A stretch of 6,958 bases of DNA from Hyphomicrobiales bacterium (GTDB taxonomy: Bacteria > Pseudomonadota > Alphaproteobacteria > Rhizobiales > CAYWUX01): assembly GCA_028279265.1 (NCBI GenBank), contig JANQOC010000245.1, positions 1-6,958 of the forward strand, in the 5' to 3' direction. Below are positions 1 to 5,764 of the stretch, piece after piece. A program made the translations under genes and the position numbers. A model generated the notes under the pieces. That model was not told the DNA's origin. It saw only the letters and a list, made by a program, of their open reading frames with translations, and made no database searches. Every line of letters begins with the position of its first letter. Position 1 is the stretch's first letter.

Positions 1-1
1 C

Positions 2-721
2 GCGGGTGCCATCGGCGGCTATGCCGAAGAGCGCCTGCTACCTGCAGATCGGGCCATGAAACTCCCTGACAATATTTCCTATGAGGCCGCCGCCGCCATG
101 TCTCTGCAGGGTTTAACGGCCTGGTTTCTGCTGCACAAGACCTACAACGTGACTGCGGACAGCAAGATCCTCGTTCACGCCGCTGCTGGCGGTGTCGGCA
201 TGCTGCTCTGTCAATGGGCCAACCACATCGGAGCCACTGTGATCGGCACGGCAGGATCGGATGCCAAGACAGAGTTGGCAAAGGCCCACGGGGCAACTCA
301 TGTGATTAATTACGAGACCGAAAACTTTGAGGAGCGTGTCAGGGAACTGACCAATGGTGAAGGCGTTGACGTCGTTTATGACGCCGTGGGTAAGGCTTTT
401 ATGGAAGGTACATTGAAGTCTCTGCGACCCATGGGTCTTTGGGCTCTGTTCGGGGCCGCATCCGGTCCGATCTCGGACTTTAATCTGGGGCTGCTCATGC
501 AGCACGGCTCTCTCTTCGTTACCCGGCCGTCCCTGTTTCATTATTGCGCTAAAAAGGAAGATCTTGCGGAAGGTGCCGCAGCACTCTTCAAAGTCGTCGG
601 TGACGGGGTGCTCAAGGTAAATATCAATCAAACCTATCCCCTGGTCGATGCGCCACAAGCCCATCAGGATCTTGAAGCCCGGAAAACCACAGGTTCCACG
701 ATCTTCAATATCTCGGCATAA
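2..721 (+). CDS. qorA: NADPH:quinone oxidoreductase (QOR family), 5' end cut off by the window
   Basis: Cytosolic zinc-independent medium-chain dehydrogenase that passes electrons from NADPH to quinones. The reading frame is open from base 2, so the ATG at 56 is internal. About 240 residues are visible, against roughly 325 in the family, so the catalytic N-terminal part lies outside the window. The NADPH-binding Rossmann fold shows clearly: HAAAGGVGMLLCQWA (about bases 176-220) is the AxxGGVG nucleotide loop, followed by the GATVIGTAGSD strand-turn, VVYDAVG and GSLFVTRPSL, all close to E. coli QorA. The C-terminal helix (DAPQAHQDLEARKTTGS) and the TAA stop are complete. The glutathione transferase gene starts 52 bases downstream on the same strand with its own ribosome binding site, so the two are probably co-transcribed. 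The family is clear; the physiological quinone or enone substrate is not. Confidence 0.93.
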   Translation, partial: AGAIGGYAEERLLPADRAMKLPDNISYEAAAAMSLQGLTAWFLLHKTYNVTADSKILVHAAAGGVGMLLCQWANHIGATVIGTAGSDAKTELAKAHGATHVINYETENFEERVRELTNGEGVDVVYDAVGKAFMEGTLKSLRPMGLWALFGAASGPISDFNLGLLMQHGSLFVTRPSLFHYCAKKEDLAEGAAALFKVVGDGVLKVNINQTYPLVDAPQAHQDLEARKTTGSTIFNISA

Positions 722-773
722 TCGCCACTGGTATTCAACCCCAATTCTTTTTCAGATCAGGAGCTAAGAATAG

Positions 774-1472
774 ATGCAAAAACCTATTCAACTCTACTAC
801 TGGCCGACTCCCAATGGCTACAAAATATCAATTATGCTCGAAGAGTGTAAACTTCCCTATGAAGTGAATTACATCAATATTGGCCGCGGAGATCAGTTTG
901 ACCCGGATTTTTTGAAAATTGCGCCGAACAACAGAATGCCGGCGATTGTCGATCCGGAGGGACCGGGGGGGAGAAAGCTCTCACTGTTTGAATCCGGAGC
1001 GATCCTGCAATATCTGGGGCGCAAGACAGGCAAGTTCTATCCCGACAAGGAGAGGAACCGTACCGAAGTTGACCAGTGGTTGCACTGGCAGATGGGCGGT
1101 GTCGGACCTATGGCGGGCCAAGCACACCATTTCCGTAACTATGCGCCGAAAAAAATCCCCTATGCCATTGACCGTTACACCGATGAAGTCAATCGGCTTT
1201 ACGGTGTTCTCAATGGGCAGCTGAAAGGCAGAAAGTATCTTGCCGGCAGCTATTCCATTGCCGACATGGCGACGTTTCCCTGGGCACGGCTGTACAAAAA
1301 CCAGGGGCAGAATTTGCGCAAATTTCCCCACATGTCGGCCTGGTTGAAACGCATCGAGGCCCGTCCCGCGGTTAAGAGGGCGCTTCTGGTCGGCAAGGAA
1401 GAACGGGCCAAGCACAACATTGCAACGGATAAAAAGGCGCAATCCGTCCTCTTTGGCCAGCGTGCGCGATAG
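774..1472 (+). CDS. yfcG: Nu-class glutathione S-transferase, YfcG-like disulfide-bond oxidoreductase
   Basis: 232-residue soluble protein with a thioredoxin-like N-terminal domain (about 1-85) and an all-helical C-terminal domain. PTPNGYK (11-17) corresponds to the E. coli YfcG active-site segment with its Thr and Asn (T12 and N14 here). NNRMPAI (52-58) holds the cis-proline P56, and ESGAI (73-77) is the glutathione gamma-glutamyl contact. GGVGPMAGQAHHF (108-120) and SIAD (161-164), the C-domain N-capping box, are also typical. YfcG-type enzymes lack the usual catalytic Tyr/Ser/Cys, bind glutathione disulfide and reduce disulfides using GSH. AGGAG at 759-763 lies 10 bases before the ATG and supports this start. 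The C-terminal tail past about residue 205 is lysine/arginine-rich and looks disordered. It lies just downstream of qorA, so a shared role in electrophile or redox defence is plausible but not shown. A YghU-like role is the main alternative. Confidence 0.92.
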   Translation: MQKPIQLYYWPTPNGYKISIMLEECKLPYEVNYINIGRGDQFDPDFLKIAPNNRMPAIVDPEGPGGRKLSLFESGAILQYLGRKTGKFYPDKERNRTEVDQWLHWQMGGVGPMAGQAHHFRNYAPKKIPYAIDRYTDEVNRLYGVLNGQLKGRKYLAGSYSIADMATFPWARLYKNQGQNLRKFPHMSAWLKRIEARPAVKRALLVGKEERAKHNIATDKKAQSVLFGQRAR

Positions 1473-1502
1473 AGTTGGAATTTCTGTAAAATTGAATCTT
1501 CA

Positions 1503-1539
1503 GGGAACGGCCGAAGCCGAGGCTTTGGCCGTTGTTCCC
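1503..1539. terminator. Hairpin between convergent genes, possible bidirectional terminator
   Basis: The arms GGGAAC plus GGCCGAAGC (1503-1517) and GCTTTGGCC plus GTTCCC (1522-1539) pair around a CGAG loop, with one mismatch and a three-base bulge. The hairpin sits in the 66-base gap between the GST stop (1472) and the BKACE stop codon (1539-1541), overlapping that stop by one base. Neither strand has a good U-tract after it, so a classical intrinsic terminator is not certain. It may act as a 3' mRNA-stabilising or processing structure for both transcripts. Confidence 0.55.
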
Positions 1540-2369
1540 TAAGCCGCCGCTAATCCCAGGAGGGAGCGCGCCTCGTCTATTGTCGCGGGTCGTCGGTCAT
1601 AGTCACCGCAGAGATCCGCGACCCGTTTGACGAGGGCCGCATTGGACGGGGCCAGGGTCTCCTTATCCATGCGGATATTATCCTCAAGGCCGGTCCGACA
1701 GTGGCCTCCCAGTTCGAGAGACCATTTGTTCAAAGTCAGCTGATCCTTGCCGATTCCGGCACCGGTCCAGGTTGCATCCGGCGCCAGGCGCTTCAGGGTC
1801 TTGACATAGAACTCGAAGGTTTCCCTGTCCACGGGCATGGCATTCTTCACGCCCATGACGAACTGGACATGGAGCGGGCCTTTGATCTGTCCTTGTTTTT
1901 CCATCAGGACAGCCTGGAAAATCATCGAGAGGTCAAAAGCTTCAACCTCCGGTTTGACGTTATATTTGAGCATCTCCTCGGCCAGCCAGTCGACGAGTTC
2001 CGGGCTGTTTTCATAGACGCGGGTGGGGAAGTTGCAGGAGCCCGTTGAGAGAGATGCCATATCCGGGGCGAGGCTCAGCATACCGCCGCGTTCCCTGCCG
2101 GTCCCGGATCGCCCACCCGTGGACAGTTGAACGATCATACCCGGGCAGTGCTTTCTCAGGCCATTCAGCAGTTCTGCAAATTTTTCAGGATCCGACGTGG
2201 TTGTCTGATCGGCATTGCGCACATGGCAGTGGGCGAGGGAAGCGCCGGCTTCAAAGGCTTCCTGGGTCGATTCGATTTGTTCCGCAATGGAAATCGGGAC
2301 TGCGGGATTATCTTCTTTCCGGGGAACCGAGCCGGTGATGGCGACAGTGATTATGCAGGGCTGTGACAT
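1539..2369 (-). CDS. Beta-keto acid cleavage enzyme (BKACE, DUF849; 3-keto-5-aminohexanoate cleavage family)
   Basis: 276-residue TIM-barrel zinc enzyme. The family condenses a beta-keto acid with acetyl-CoA and cleaves it to acetoacetate plus a new acyl-CoA. The zinc ligands are visible: H47 and H49 in AHCHVRN, and E229 in GLEDNIRM, matching His46, His48 and Glu230 of Kce. PCIITVAITGSVP at the N-terminus, QLSTGGRSG and NFPTRVYEN are hallmark segments. An in-frame GTG at 2423 would add 18 residues. I prefer the ATG at 2369 because homologues I recall begin Met-x-x-Pro-Cys-Ile-Ile, although neither start has a strong Shine-Dalgarno. The gene lies 89 bases after scoB, which can activate its acetoacetate product. 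Family members act on 3-keto-5-aminohexanoate (lysine fermentation), dehydrocarnitine and other beta-keto acids. The substrate here cannot be read from sequence, so no symbol is given. Confidence 0.93.
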   Translation of the reverse strand: MSQPCIITVAITGSVPRKEDNPAVPISIAEQIESTQEAFEAGASLAHCHVRNADQTTTSDPEKFAELLNGLRKHCPGMIVQLSTGGRSGTGRERGGMLSLAPDMASLSTGSCNFPTRVYENSPELVDWLAEEMLKYNVKPEVEAFDLSMIFQAVLMEKQGQIKGPLHVQFVMGVKNAMPVDRETFEFYVKTLKRLAPDATWTGAGIGKDQLTLNKWSLELGGHCRTGLEDNIRMDKETLAPSNAALVKRVADLCGDYDRRPATIDEARSLLGLAAA

Positions 2370-2414
2370 GAGAATATCCGTTGCAGCAAATGTAGAGTAT
2401 TCGTTCCGGATTGT

Positions 2415-2451
2415 CTGTTCCACTCCGATAGGTACGGCAGGGATGGAACAG
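2415..2451 (-). repeat. Inverted repeat in the scoB-BKACE gap
   Basis: CTGTTCCA (2415-2422) and TGGAACAG (2444-2451) are a perfect 8-base inverted repeat around a 21-base loop, between the scoB stop and the preferred BKACE start. The right arm contributes to a second small repeat, GGAAC-A-GTTCC (2445-2455). A 10-base direct repeat GTTCCGGATT occurs at 2403-2412 and 2451-2460. The hairpin would bury the alternative GTG start at 2421-2423, which agrees with initiation at the downstream ATG. It may be an intercistronic processing or attenuation structure; no U-tract follows. Confidence 0.4.
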
Positions 2452-2458
2452 TTCCGGA

Positions 2459-3091
2459 TTATTCGATGAGAATTGTTGCTTCTGTCTTGTCCTTGACTTC
2501 GTTGAGGTCAACTTCCGGAGCCAGCTCCACAACCTTGAGCCCGTTATGTGTCGGATCGAAGACACCCAGATTCGTAATAATTCGGTCGACGACCCCGGTT
2601 CCGGTCAATGGCAGCGTGCATTTCTTCAGCAGCTTTGGTTCGCCTTTCTTGTTCGTGTGTTCCATGATGACGACAATGCGCTGAACCCCGGCGACGAGAT
2701 CCATGGCGCCTCCCATGCCTTTGACGAGTTTCCCCGGGATCATCCAGTTGGCGAGATCGCCATCCTGGGAAACTTCCATAGCCCCGAGAATGGAGAGATT
2801 GATATGGCCGCCCCGGATCATGGCAAAGCTGTTTGAAGACGAAAAATAACTGGTCCGGCGAAGCTCGGTAATCGTCTGTTTCCCGGCATTGATGAGATCA
2901 GCGTCAATTTCATTCTCAAGGGGAAACGGTCCCATGCCAAGCATGCCGTTTTCTGATTGCAGCGTAATATCGTAACCCTCAGGAATGTAGTTGGAAACCA
3001 GGGTCGGAATCCCGATTCCAAGATTTACGTAAAAACCGTCTTCCAGTTCCTGAGCGGCGCGTTCCGCGAGTTGATTTCTATCCCAAGGCAT
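2459..3091 (-). CDS. scoB: Succinyl-CoA:3-ketoacid CoA-transferase subunit B
   Basis: 210-residue beta subunit of a family I CoA-transferase, which moves CoA from succinyl-CoA to acetoacetate to give acetoacetyl-CoA. The catalytic glutamate is E47 in SENGMLGMGP (46-55), the residue that forms the enzyme-CoA thioester. GIGIPT (25-30), RGGHINLSILGAMEVS (93-108) and PGKLVKGMGGAMDLVAG (119-135) are typical B-subunit segments, and the length is normal for a separate subunit. A strong AAGGAGA site (3097-3103) precedes the ATG. It follows scoA by 26 bases, so translation as a pair is expected. In some pseudomonads similar subunit pairs have been assigned to dehydrocarnitine metabolism, so the acceptor could be another beta-keto acid, but sequence and context favour acetoacetate. 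Confidence 0.94.
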   Translation of the reverse strand: MPWDRNQLAERAAQELEDGFYVNLGIGIPTLVSNYIPEGYDITLQSENGMLGMGPFPLENEIDADLINAGKQTITELRRTSYFSSSNSFAMIRGGHINLSILGAMEVSQDGDLANWMIPGKLVKGMGGAMDLVAGVQRIVVIMEHTNKKGEPKLLKKCTLPLTGTGVVDRIITNLGVFDPTHNGLKVVELAPEVDLNEVKDKTEATILIE

Positions 3092-3117
3092 AATGTTCTC
3101 CTTCCAAGCCCAAAACT

Positions 3118-3813
3118 CTAAGCTTCCCGAATAGTGCGCTGTTCGATGCGTTTTTCGTGTTCACCTTCGATTATTCGTTGCACGTAAATACCCGGTGTGT
3201 GAATTGCGGATTTGTCGAGGGTTCCCAGTGGTACGATTTCTTCAACTTCGGCGATGGTGATTTTCCCTGCCGCGGCGCATTCGGGATTGAAGTTCATCGA
3301 GGTTTTGCGATAGGTCAGGTTCCCCTGTTCATCGCCTTTCCAGGCCTTGACAATGGCAAGATCCGTTCGCAGACCCCGTTCCAGAATATACGTTTTGCCA
3401 TCGAATTCCTTATGCTCCTTGCCTTCGGCAATCTGGGTGCCGACGCCGGTCGCCGTATAGAAACCCGGAATACCGGCGCCTCCTGCCCGCAGCCGTTCGG
3501 CGAGCGTGCCCTGCGGGTTGAATTCGATCTCAAGTTCACCGGCCAGGAATTGCTGCATGAACAAATCATTCTCTCCCACATAGGAAGAGATCATTTTCTT
3601 GACTTGTTTGGTTTCCAGCAACAGTCCCAGTCCAAAATCATCGACGCCCGCATTGTTGGAAGCGACAGTCAGGTTCTTGACGCCCGAGTCACGAATGGCA
3701 GCGATCAGGTTTTCAGGAATTCCACAGAGGCCAAAACCACCGGCAGCGATGGTCATGCCGTCGACCAGAAGTCCGTCAAGCGCGGATTTGGCATCGCTAT
3801 AAATTTTTTTCAT
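3118..3813 (-). CDS. scoA: Succinyl-CoA:3-ketoacid CoA-transferase subunit A
   Basis: 231-residue alpha subunit, partner of the adjacent scoB. DGMTIAAGGFGLCGIPENLI (18-37) is the family I CoA-transferase signature with its glycine loop. ASNNAG (51-56) and the stretch from NPQGTLAERLRAGGAGIPGF to YTATGVGT (about 99-126) are the expected CoA-pocket segments. The open frame reaches a TTG at 3843, but the ATG at 3813 gives the usual MKKIYSDA-type beginning and has GGGA about 12 bases upstream, so I start there. The site is weak compared with those of phaB and scoB. 137 bases separate it from the small helical gene upstream, which leaves room for its own promoter, though I see no convincing -35/-10 pair. 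Confidence 0.93.
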   Translation of the reverse strand: MKKIYSDAKSALDGLLVDGMTIAAGGFGLCGIPENLIAAIRDSGVKNLTVASNNAGVDDFGLGLLLETKQVKKMISSYVGENDLFMQQFLAGELEIEFNPQGTLAERLRAGGAGIPGFYTATGVGTQIAEGKEHKEFDGKTYILERGLRTDLAIVKAWKGDEQGNLTYRKTSMNFNPECAAAGKITIAEVEEIVPLGTLDKSAIHTPGIYVQRIIEGEHEKRIEQRTIREA

Positions 3814-3850
3814 TAAATTCACGTCCCTGCCGCTGACGTTCAACGGCGAT

Positions 3851-3879
3851 CACAAGGTTGCAACGGATGTTAACTTGTG
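3851..3879. promoter_or_regulatory. Inverted repeat upstream of scoA, possible operator
   Basis: CACAAG (3851-3856) and CTTGTG (3874-3879) are a perfect 6-base inverted repeat. The 8-base palindrome GTTGCAAC (3857-3864) abuts the left arm. It lies 37-66 bases upstream of the scoA ATG on the transcribed side. It could be a repressor site or a 5' leader hairpin controlling scoAB. The arms are short, so chance is possible. Confidence 0.3.
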
Positions 3880-3950
3880 CCTCAAAATGTCGATGACATA
3901 AAGTCAATTTTCAACCGATTTGGAGATTACAGTTCCCGGATATTCAACAA

Positions 3951-4241
3951 TCACTTGCTGTATCTGGACATGGCATTGAGCCAGCCCTTCTGCCATTGCT
4001 CGAAAGCTTTCATAGCGCCCTGTTCAATATCCTTCCAGGCGTCCTGATTGACGGACTGGAGCTCAGCGAGTTGCTCGCTGGCCTGGTTCATATTTTCCTG
4101 CATCGTCTGAAGCTGGGCATCAAACTGTTTTTTCATATCGCCATCCATGTTCGGTATCATGGACTGCATACTGGCAACCTGTTTCTGCCAGTTCTTGATT
4201 TGCTTCTCCATTTCCGCGGCGAGTTTTTGATAAGATTCCAT
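3951..4241 (-). CDS. Small helical protein of 96 residues, possibly phasin-like
   Basis: I do not recognise a named family. The protein is rich in Gln, Met, Lys and Glu, has no cysteine and only one proline (P30), and has no signal peptide or membrane segment. It reads as an N-terminal helix (about 2-29), a short break (PNMDGD, 30-35), a long coiled-coil-like helix (36-68) and a C-terminal amphipathic helix with spaced tryptophans (W69, W83, W87) ending in MSRYSK. AGGA six bases before the ATG at 4241 makes that start better than the ATG at 4256, which has no ribosome binding site. It lies between phaB and scoA on the same strand. Small Trp-containing helical proteins next to PHB genes are often granule-surface phasins or PHA-synthase partners, which would suit this context. 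That role is inference from position and composition only. Confidence 0.75.
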   Translation of the reverse strand: MESYQKLAAEMEKQIKNWQKQVASMQSMIPNMDGDMKKQFDAQLQTMQENMNQASEQLAELQSVNQDAWKDIEQGAMKAFEQWQKGWLNAMSRYSK

Positions 4242-4260
4242 GGTTGGTCCTTTCATAGAT

Positions 4261-4273
4261 ACTGTGACACAGT
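4261..4273. promoter_or_regulatory. 13-base palindrome just upstream of the small helical gene
   Basis: ACTGTG-A-CACAGT is a perfect palindrome with a single central base, 20 bases upstream of the ATG at 4241 and only a few bases from its ribosome binding site. Its position fits an operator overlapping the promoter or leader of the small gene. No regulator is identifiable. Confidence 0.35.
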
Positions 4274-4278
4274 TTTGT

Positions 4279-4311
4279 GACGGATCCGCAGTTCAATTGC
4301 GCGGATCCGTC
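4279..4311. repeat. Perfect 11-base inverted repeat between phaB and the small helical gene
   Basis: GACGGATCCGC (4279-4289) and GCGGATCCGTC (4301-4311) are exact reverse complements around an 11-base spacer. As RNA on the minus strand this gives a strong hairpin about 38 bases upstream of the small gene's start. No U-run follows on either strand. It is therefore more likely an intercistronic processing or stability element, or a protein-binding site, than a standard terminator. Confidence 0.55.
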
Positions 4312-4371
4312 CAAATCAATCGCTTTTCACCCGTAAAAAGGACCCATGCAGGTTCGATTACGGAAATTGTC

Positions 4372-4396
4372 GGAGGCCGCAGCGGCGGCTGCCTCC
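4372..4396 (-). terminator. GC-rich hairpin directly after the phaB stop codon
   Basis: On the minus strand GGAGG and CCTCC pair at the ends, and an inner CCGC/GCGG stem closes a CGCT loop, with a three-base bulge. The hairpin begins at the base next to the phaB TAA (4397-4399). It lacks an adjacent U-tract, so it may protect the phaB 3' end or pause transcription rather than fully terminate it. Confidence 0.4.
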
Positions 4397-5140
4397 TTAT
4401 TGCATATGCTGACCACCATTGATGGCGATATTGGCACCGTTTACAAACGCCGCTTCCTGGGAGCAAAGATAGATAATCAGACCGGCAACTTCCTCAGGCA
4501 ATCCAAGGCGCCCGGCTGGAATCTGCGGAATGATCTTGCCGTCCAGAATCTCTTTGGGAATAGCCGTGACCATCTTTGTCCCGATGTACCCGGGAGAAAT
4601 CGTATTGACGGTGACGCCTTTGCGGGCAACCTCCAGTGACAAGGATTTCGTAAATCCGTGCATGCCGGATTTGGCCGCCGCATAGTTTGTCTGCCCAAAA
4701 GCACCTTTCGATCCGTTGACCGATGAGACATTGACAACGCGGCCCCAACCCCGATCAACCATACCGTCAATGACGTGCTTGGTCATATTGAATGCGGAAT
4801 AGAGATTGGTCTTGATAACTGCGTCCCAGCTTTCCGGATCCATTTTCTTGAAGGTCATATCCCGGGTAATACCGGCATTATTAATGAGAATATCGACGGG
4901 CCCCACATCGGCCTCGACTTTTTCAACGCAGCTCGCACAGGAATCATAGTCAGCGACATCTACAGGAAAGGCCTTGAAATCAAAGCCCTGTTCCTTCTGT
5001 TCCGCGAGCCATTGTTCATATGTTTGGTTGGAGGGCGAATGGGTTACAGCAACTTTGTAACCGTTGGAATGCAGTTTCGTACTTATGGATTCACCCAGGC
5101 CACCCATGCCTCCGGTGACTATTGCAACTCGCTCGCTCAT
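4397..5140 (-). CDS. phaB: Acetoacetyl-CoA reductase PhaB (short-chain dehydrogenase)
   Basis: 247-residue cytosolic short-chain dehydrogenase that reduces acetoacetyl-CoA with NADPH to (R)-3-hydroxybutyryl-CoA, the monomer of polyhydroxybutyrate. TGGMGGLGE (9-17) is the TGxxxGxG cofactor loop and NNAG (87-90) the structural motif. The catalytic tetrad N112, S140, Y153 and K157 (YAAAK) sits at the same numbers as Ser140, Tyr153 and Lys157 of Cupriavidus PhaB. ISPGYIGTKMV (181-191) and the NGGQHM C-terminus are characteristic of PhaB and distinguish it from FabG. The start has a near-perfect AAGGAGG (5145-5151) seven bases before the ATG, so high translation is expected. It is first in the leftward gene run. 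No thiolase (phaA) or PHA synthase (phaC) is in the window. A FabG-like role is a remote alternative. Confidence 0.95.
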   Translation of the reverse strand: MSERVAIVTGGMGGLGESISTKLHSNGYKVAVTHSPSNQTYEQWLAEQKEQGFDFKAFPVDVADYDSCASCVEKVEADVGPVDILINNAGITRDMTFKKMDPESWDAVIKTNLYSAFNMTKHVIDGMVDRGWGRVVNVSSVNGSKGAFGQTNYAAAKSGMHGFTKSLSLEVARKGVTVNTISPGYIGTKMVTAIPKEILDGKIIPQIPAGRLGLPEEVAGLIIYLCSQEAAFVNGANIAINGGQHMQ

Positions 5141-5764
5141 CTTTCCTCCTTATCAAGATTTTGATTTTTTGACTCCGACTTAAACTTTGATGACTTTTAA
5201 CGTGGTCTTCAAGTCTATTCTACTGATTTTGAAGCATAATTGGTCATAAAAATTGGTTCGCATCAGGTTCTTGGAATTCAAATTTTACAATTTCGATACC
5301 ATCGGTGATTTTCAACGCCCGTTCTCCTGACTGGATGACGGACAATCCAAATGCATGATTGCGATCAATTCACTCACTTTAATCGAATGAAAAGGTCATA
5401 AGCCTGGCCTGCCGGCGGAGAAAGTCGGGTGATGTGTCCGTAGCCTGCAAAAATTACCTGCATCAATTGAGATCATCGTTAGCAAAGTCTTACCGCACCC
5501 TGCCGATATTTTTATAAAATGCCCGCCAAATCGAGAACAGACGCGGAAGTCTGAGCCATATCCGCACATCTTTGGCAGTCCGTTAAGAACTCGATCAGGA
5601 TTTGTTAAGCGTGTTTTTTTACGAGTTTTTGGCGGATGCGTGACAGGATTATTCCCAGGATTGAGGAAGTTCCTCAGTCTGGAGTGGGAGTTTTCAAGCA
5701 CGGTTTTCAATCAACGAAAAATCGGATTTGGAAGCGATTTGACAGGACAGAAGGGAATTGTCGA
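5141..5764. other. 624-base divergent intergenic region between phaB and the Sel1 gene
   Basis: No gene is supportable here. The 5160-5300 part is AT-rich and should hold the leftward phaB promoter. The best -10-like box is TAGAAT on the minus strand (5217-5222), giving a leader of about 70 bases, but no good -35 accompanies it. A 7-base direct repeat AATTGGT occurs at 5238-5244 and 5251-5257. A T7 run (5614-5620) lies inside a long-looped imperfect inverted repeat (about 5585-5593 with 5622-5630). A 15-base palindrome at 5662-5676 is listed separately. An unannotated small RNA is possible, since the region is long for this gene-dense window, but nothing identifies one. Confidence 0.5.
5662..5676. 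promoter_or_regulatory. 15-base perfect palindrome upstream of the Sel1-repeat gene
   Basis: TGAGGAA-G-TTCCTCA is an exact inverted repeat with one central base, about 90 bases before the ATG at 5765. The two-fold symmetry and single-base centre resemble a dimeric repressor site. The loop would be too small for an RNA hairpin using all seven pairs. No matching regulator gene is in the window. Confidence 0.4.

Noticed and set aside
113..664. 183-residue minus-strand open frame opposite qorA
   Set aside because: It is entirely antisense to a clear QOR coding sequence, and its translation has no recognisable motif or ribosome binding site.
981..1442. 153-residue minus-strand open frame opposite the GST gene
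   Set aside because: It is the codon-bias shadow of a well-supported GST and has no family features.
2370..2423. 18-residue N-terminal extension of BKACE from a GTG start
   Set aside because: Homologues as I know them begin at Met-x-x-Pro-Cys-Ile-Ile, the GTG lacks a ribosome binding site, and it lies in a predicted hairpin.
3157..3816. 219-residue plus-strand open frame opposite scoA
   Set aside because: It mirrors scoA almost exactly. The scoA frame carries the CoA-transferase signature, and this one shows no domain.
3814..3843. 10-residue extension of scoA from a TTG start
   Set aside because: The ATG at 3813 gives the usual family N-terminus, and TTG has no supporting ribosome binding site.
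4775..5164. 129-residue plus-strand open frame opposite phaB
   Set aside because: It is antisense to the phaB Rossmann domain and catalytically recognisable sequence lies only on the minus strand.
5583..5608. Two TTAAG elements resembling a CtrA site
   Set aside because: The spacing between the TTAA half-sites is far from the 7 bases of the CtrA consensus.
5585..5630. Imperfect inverted repeat with a T7 run, as a possible terminator
   Set aside because: The T-run lies in the loop rather than after the stem and the loop is 28 bases, so it is not a convincing intrinsic terminator.
5396..5710. 104-residue minus-strand open frame in the phaB-Sel1 intergenic region
   Set aside because: It starts with TTG, has no visible ribosome binding site, has an arginine/proline/cysteine-scattered composition typical of non-coding translation, and overlaps the 15-base palindrome.
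5738..5743. TTGACA resembling a -35 box before the Sel1 gene
   Set aside because: A -10 at normal spacing would fall on the start codon and the sequence there (TCGAAT) is poor.
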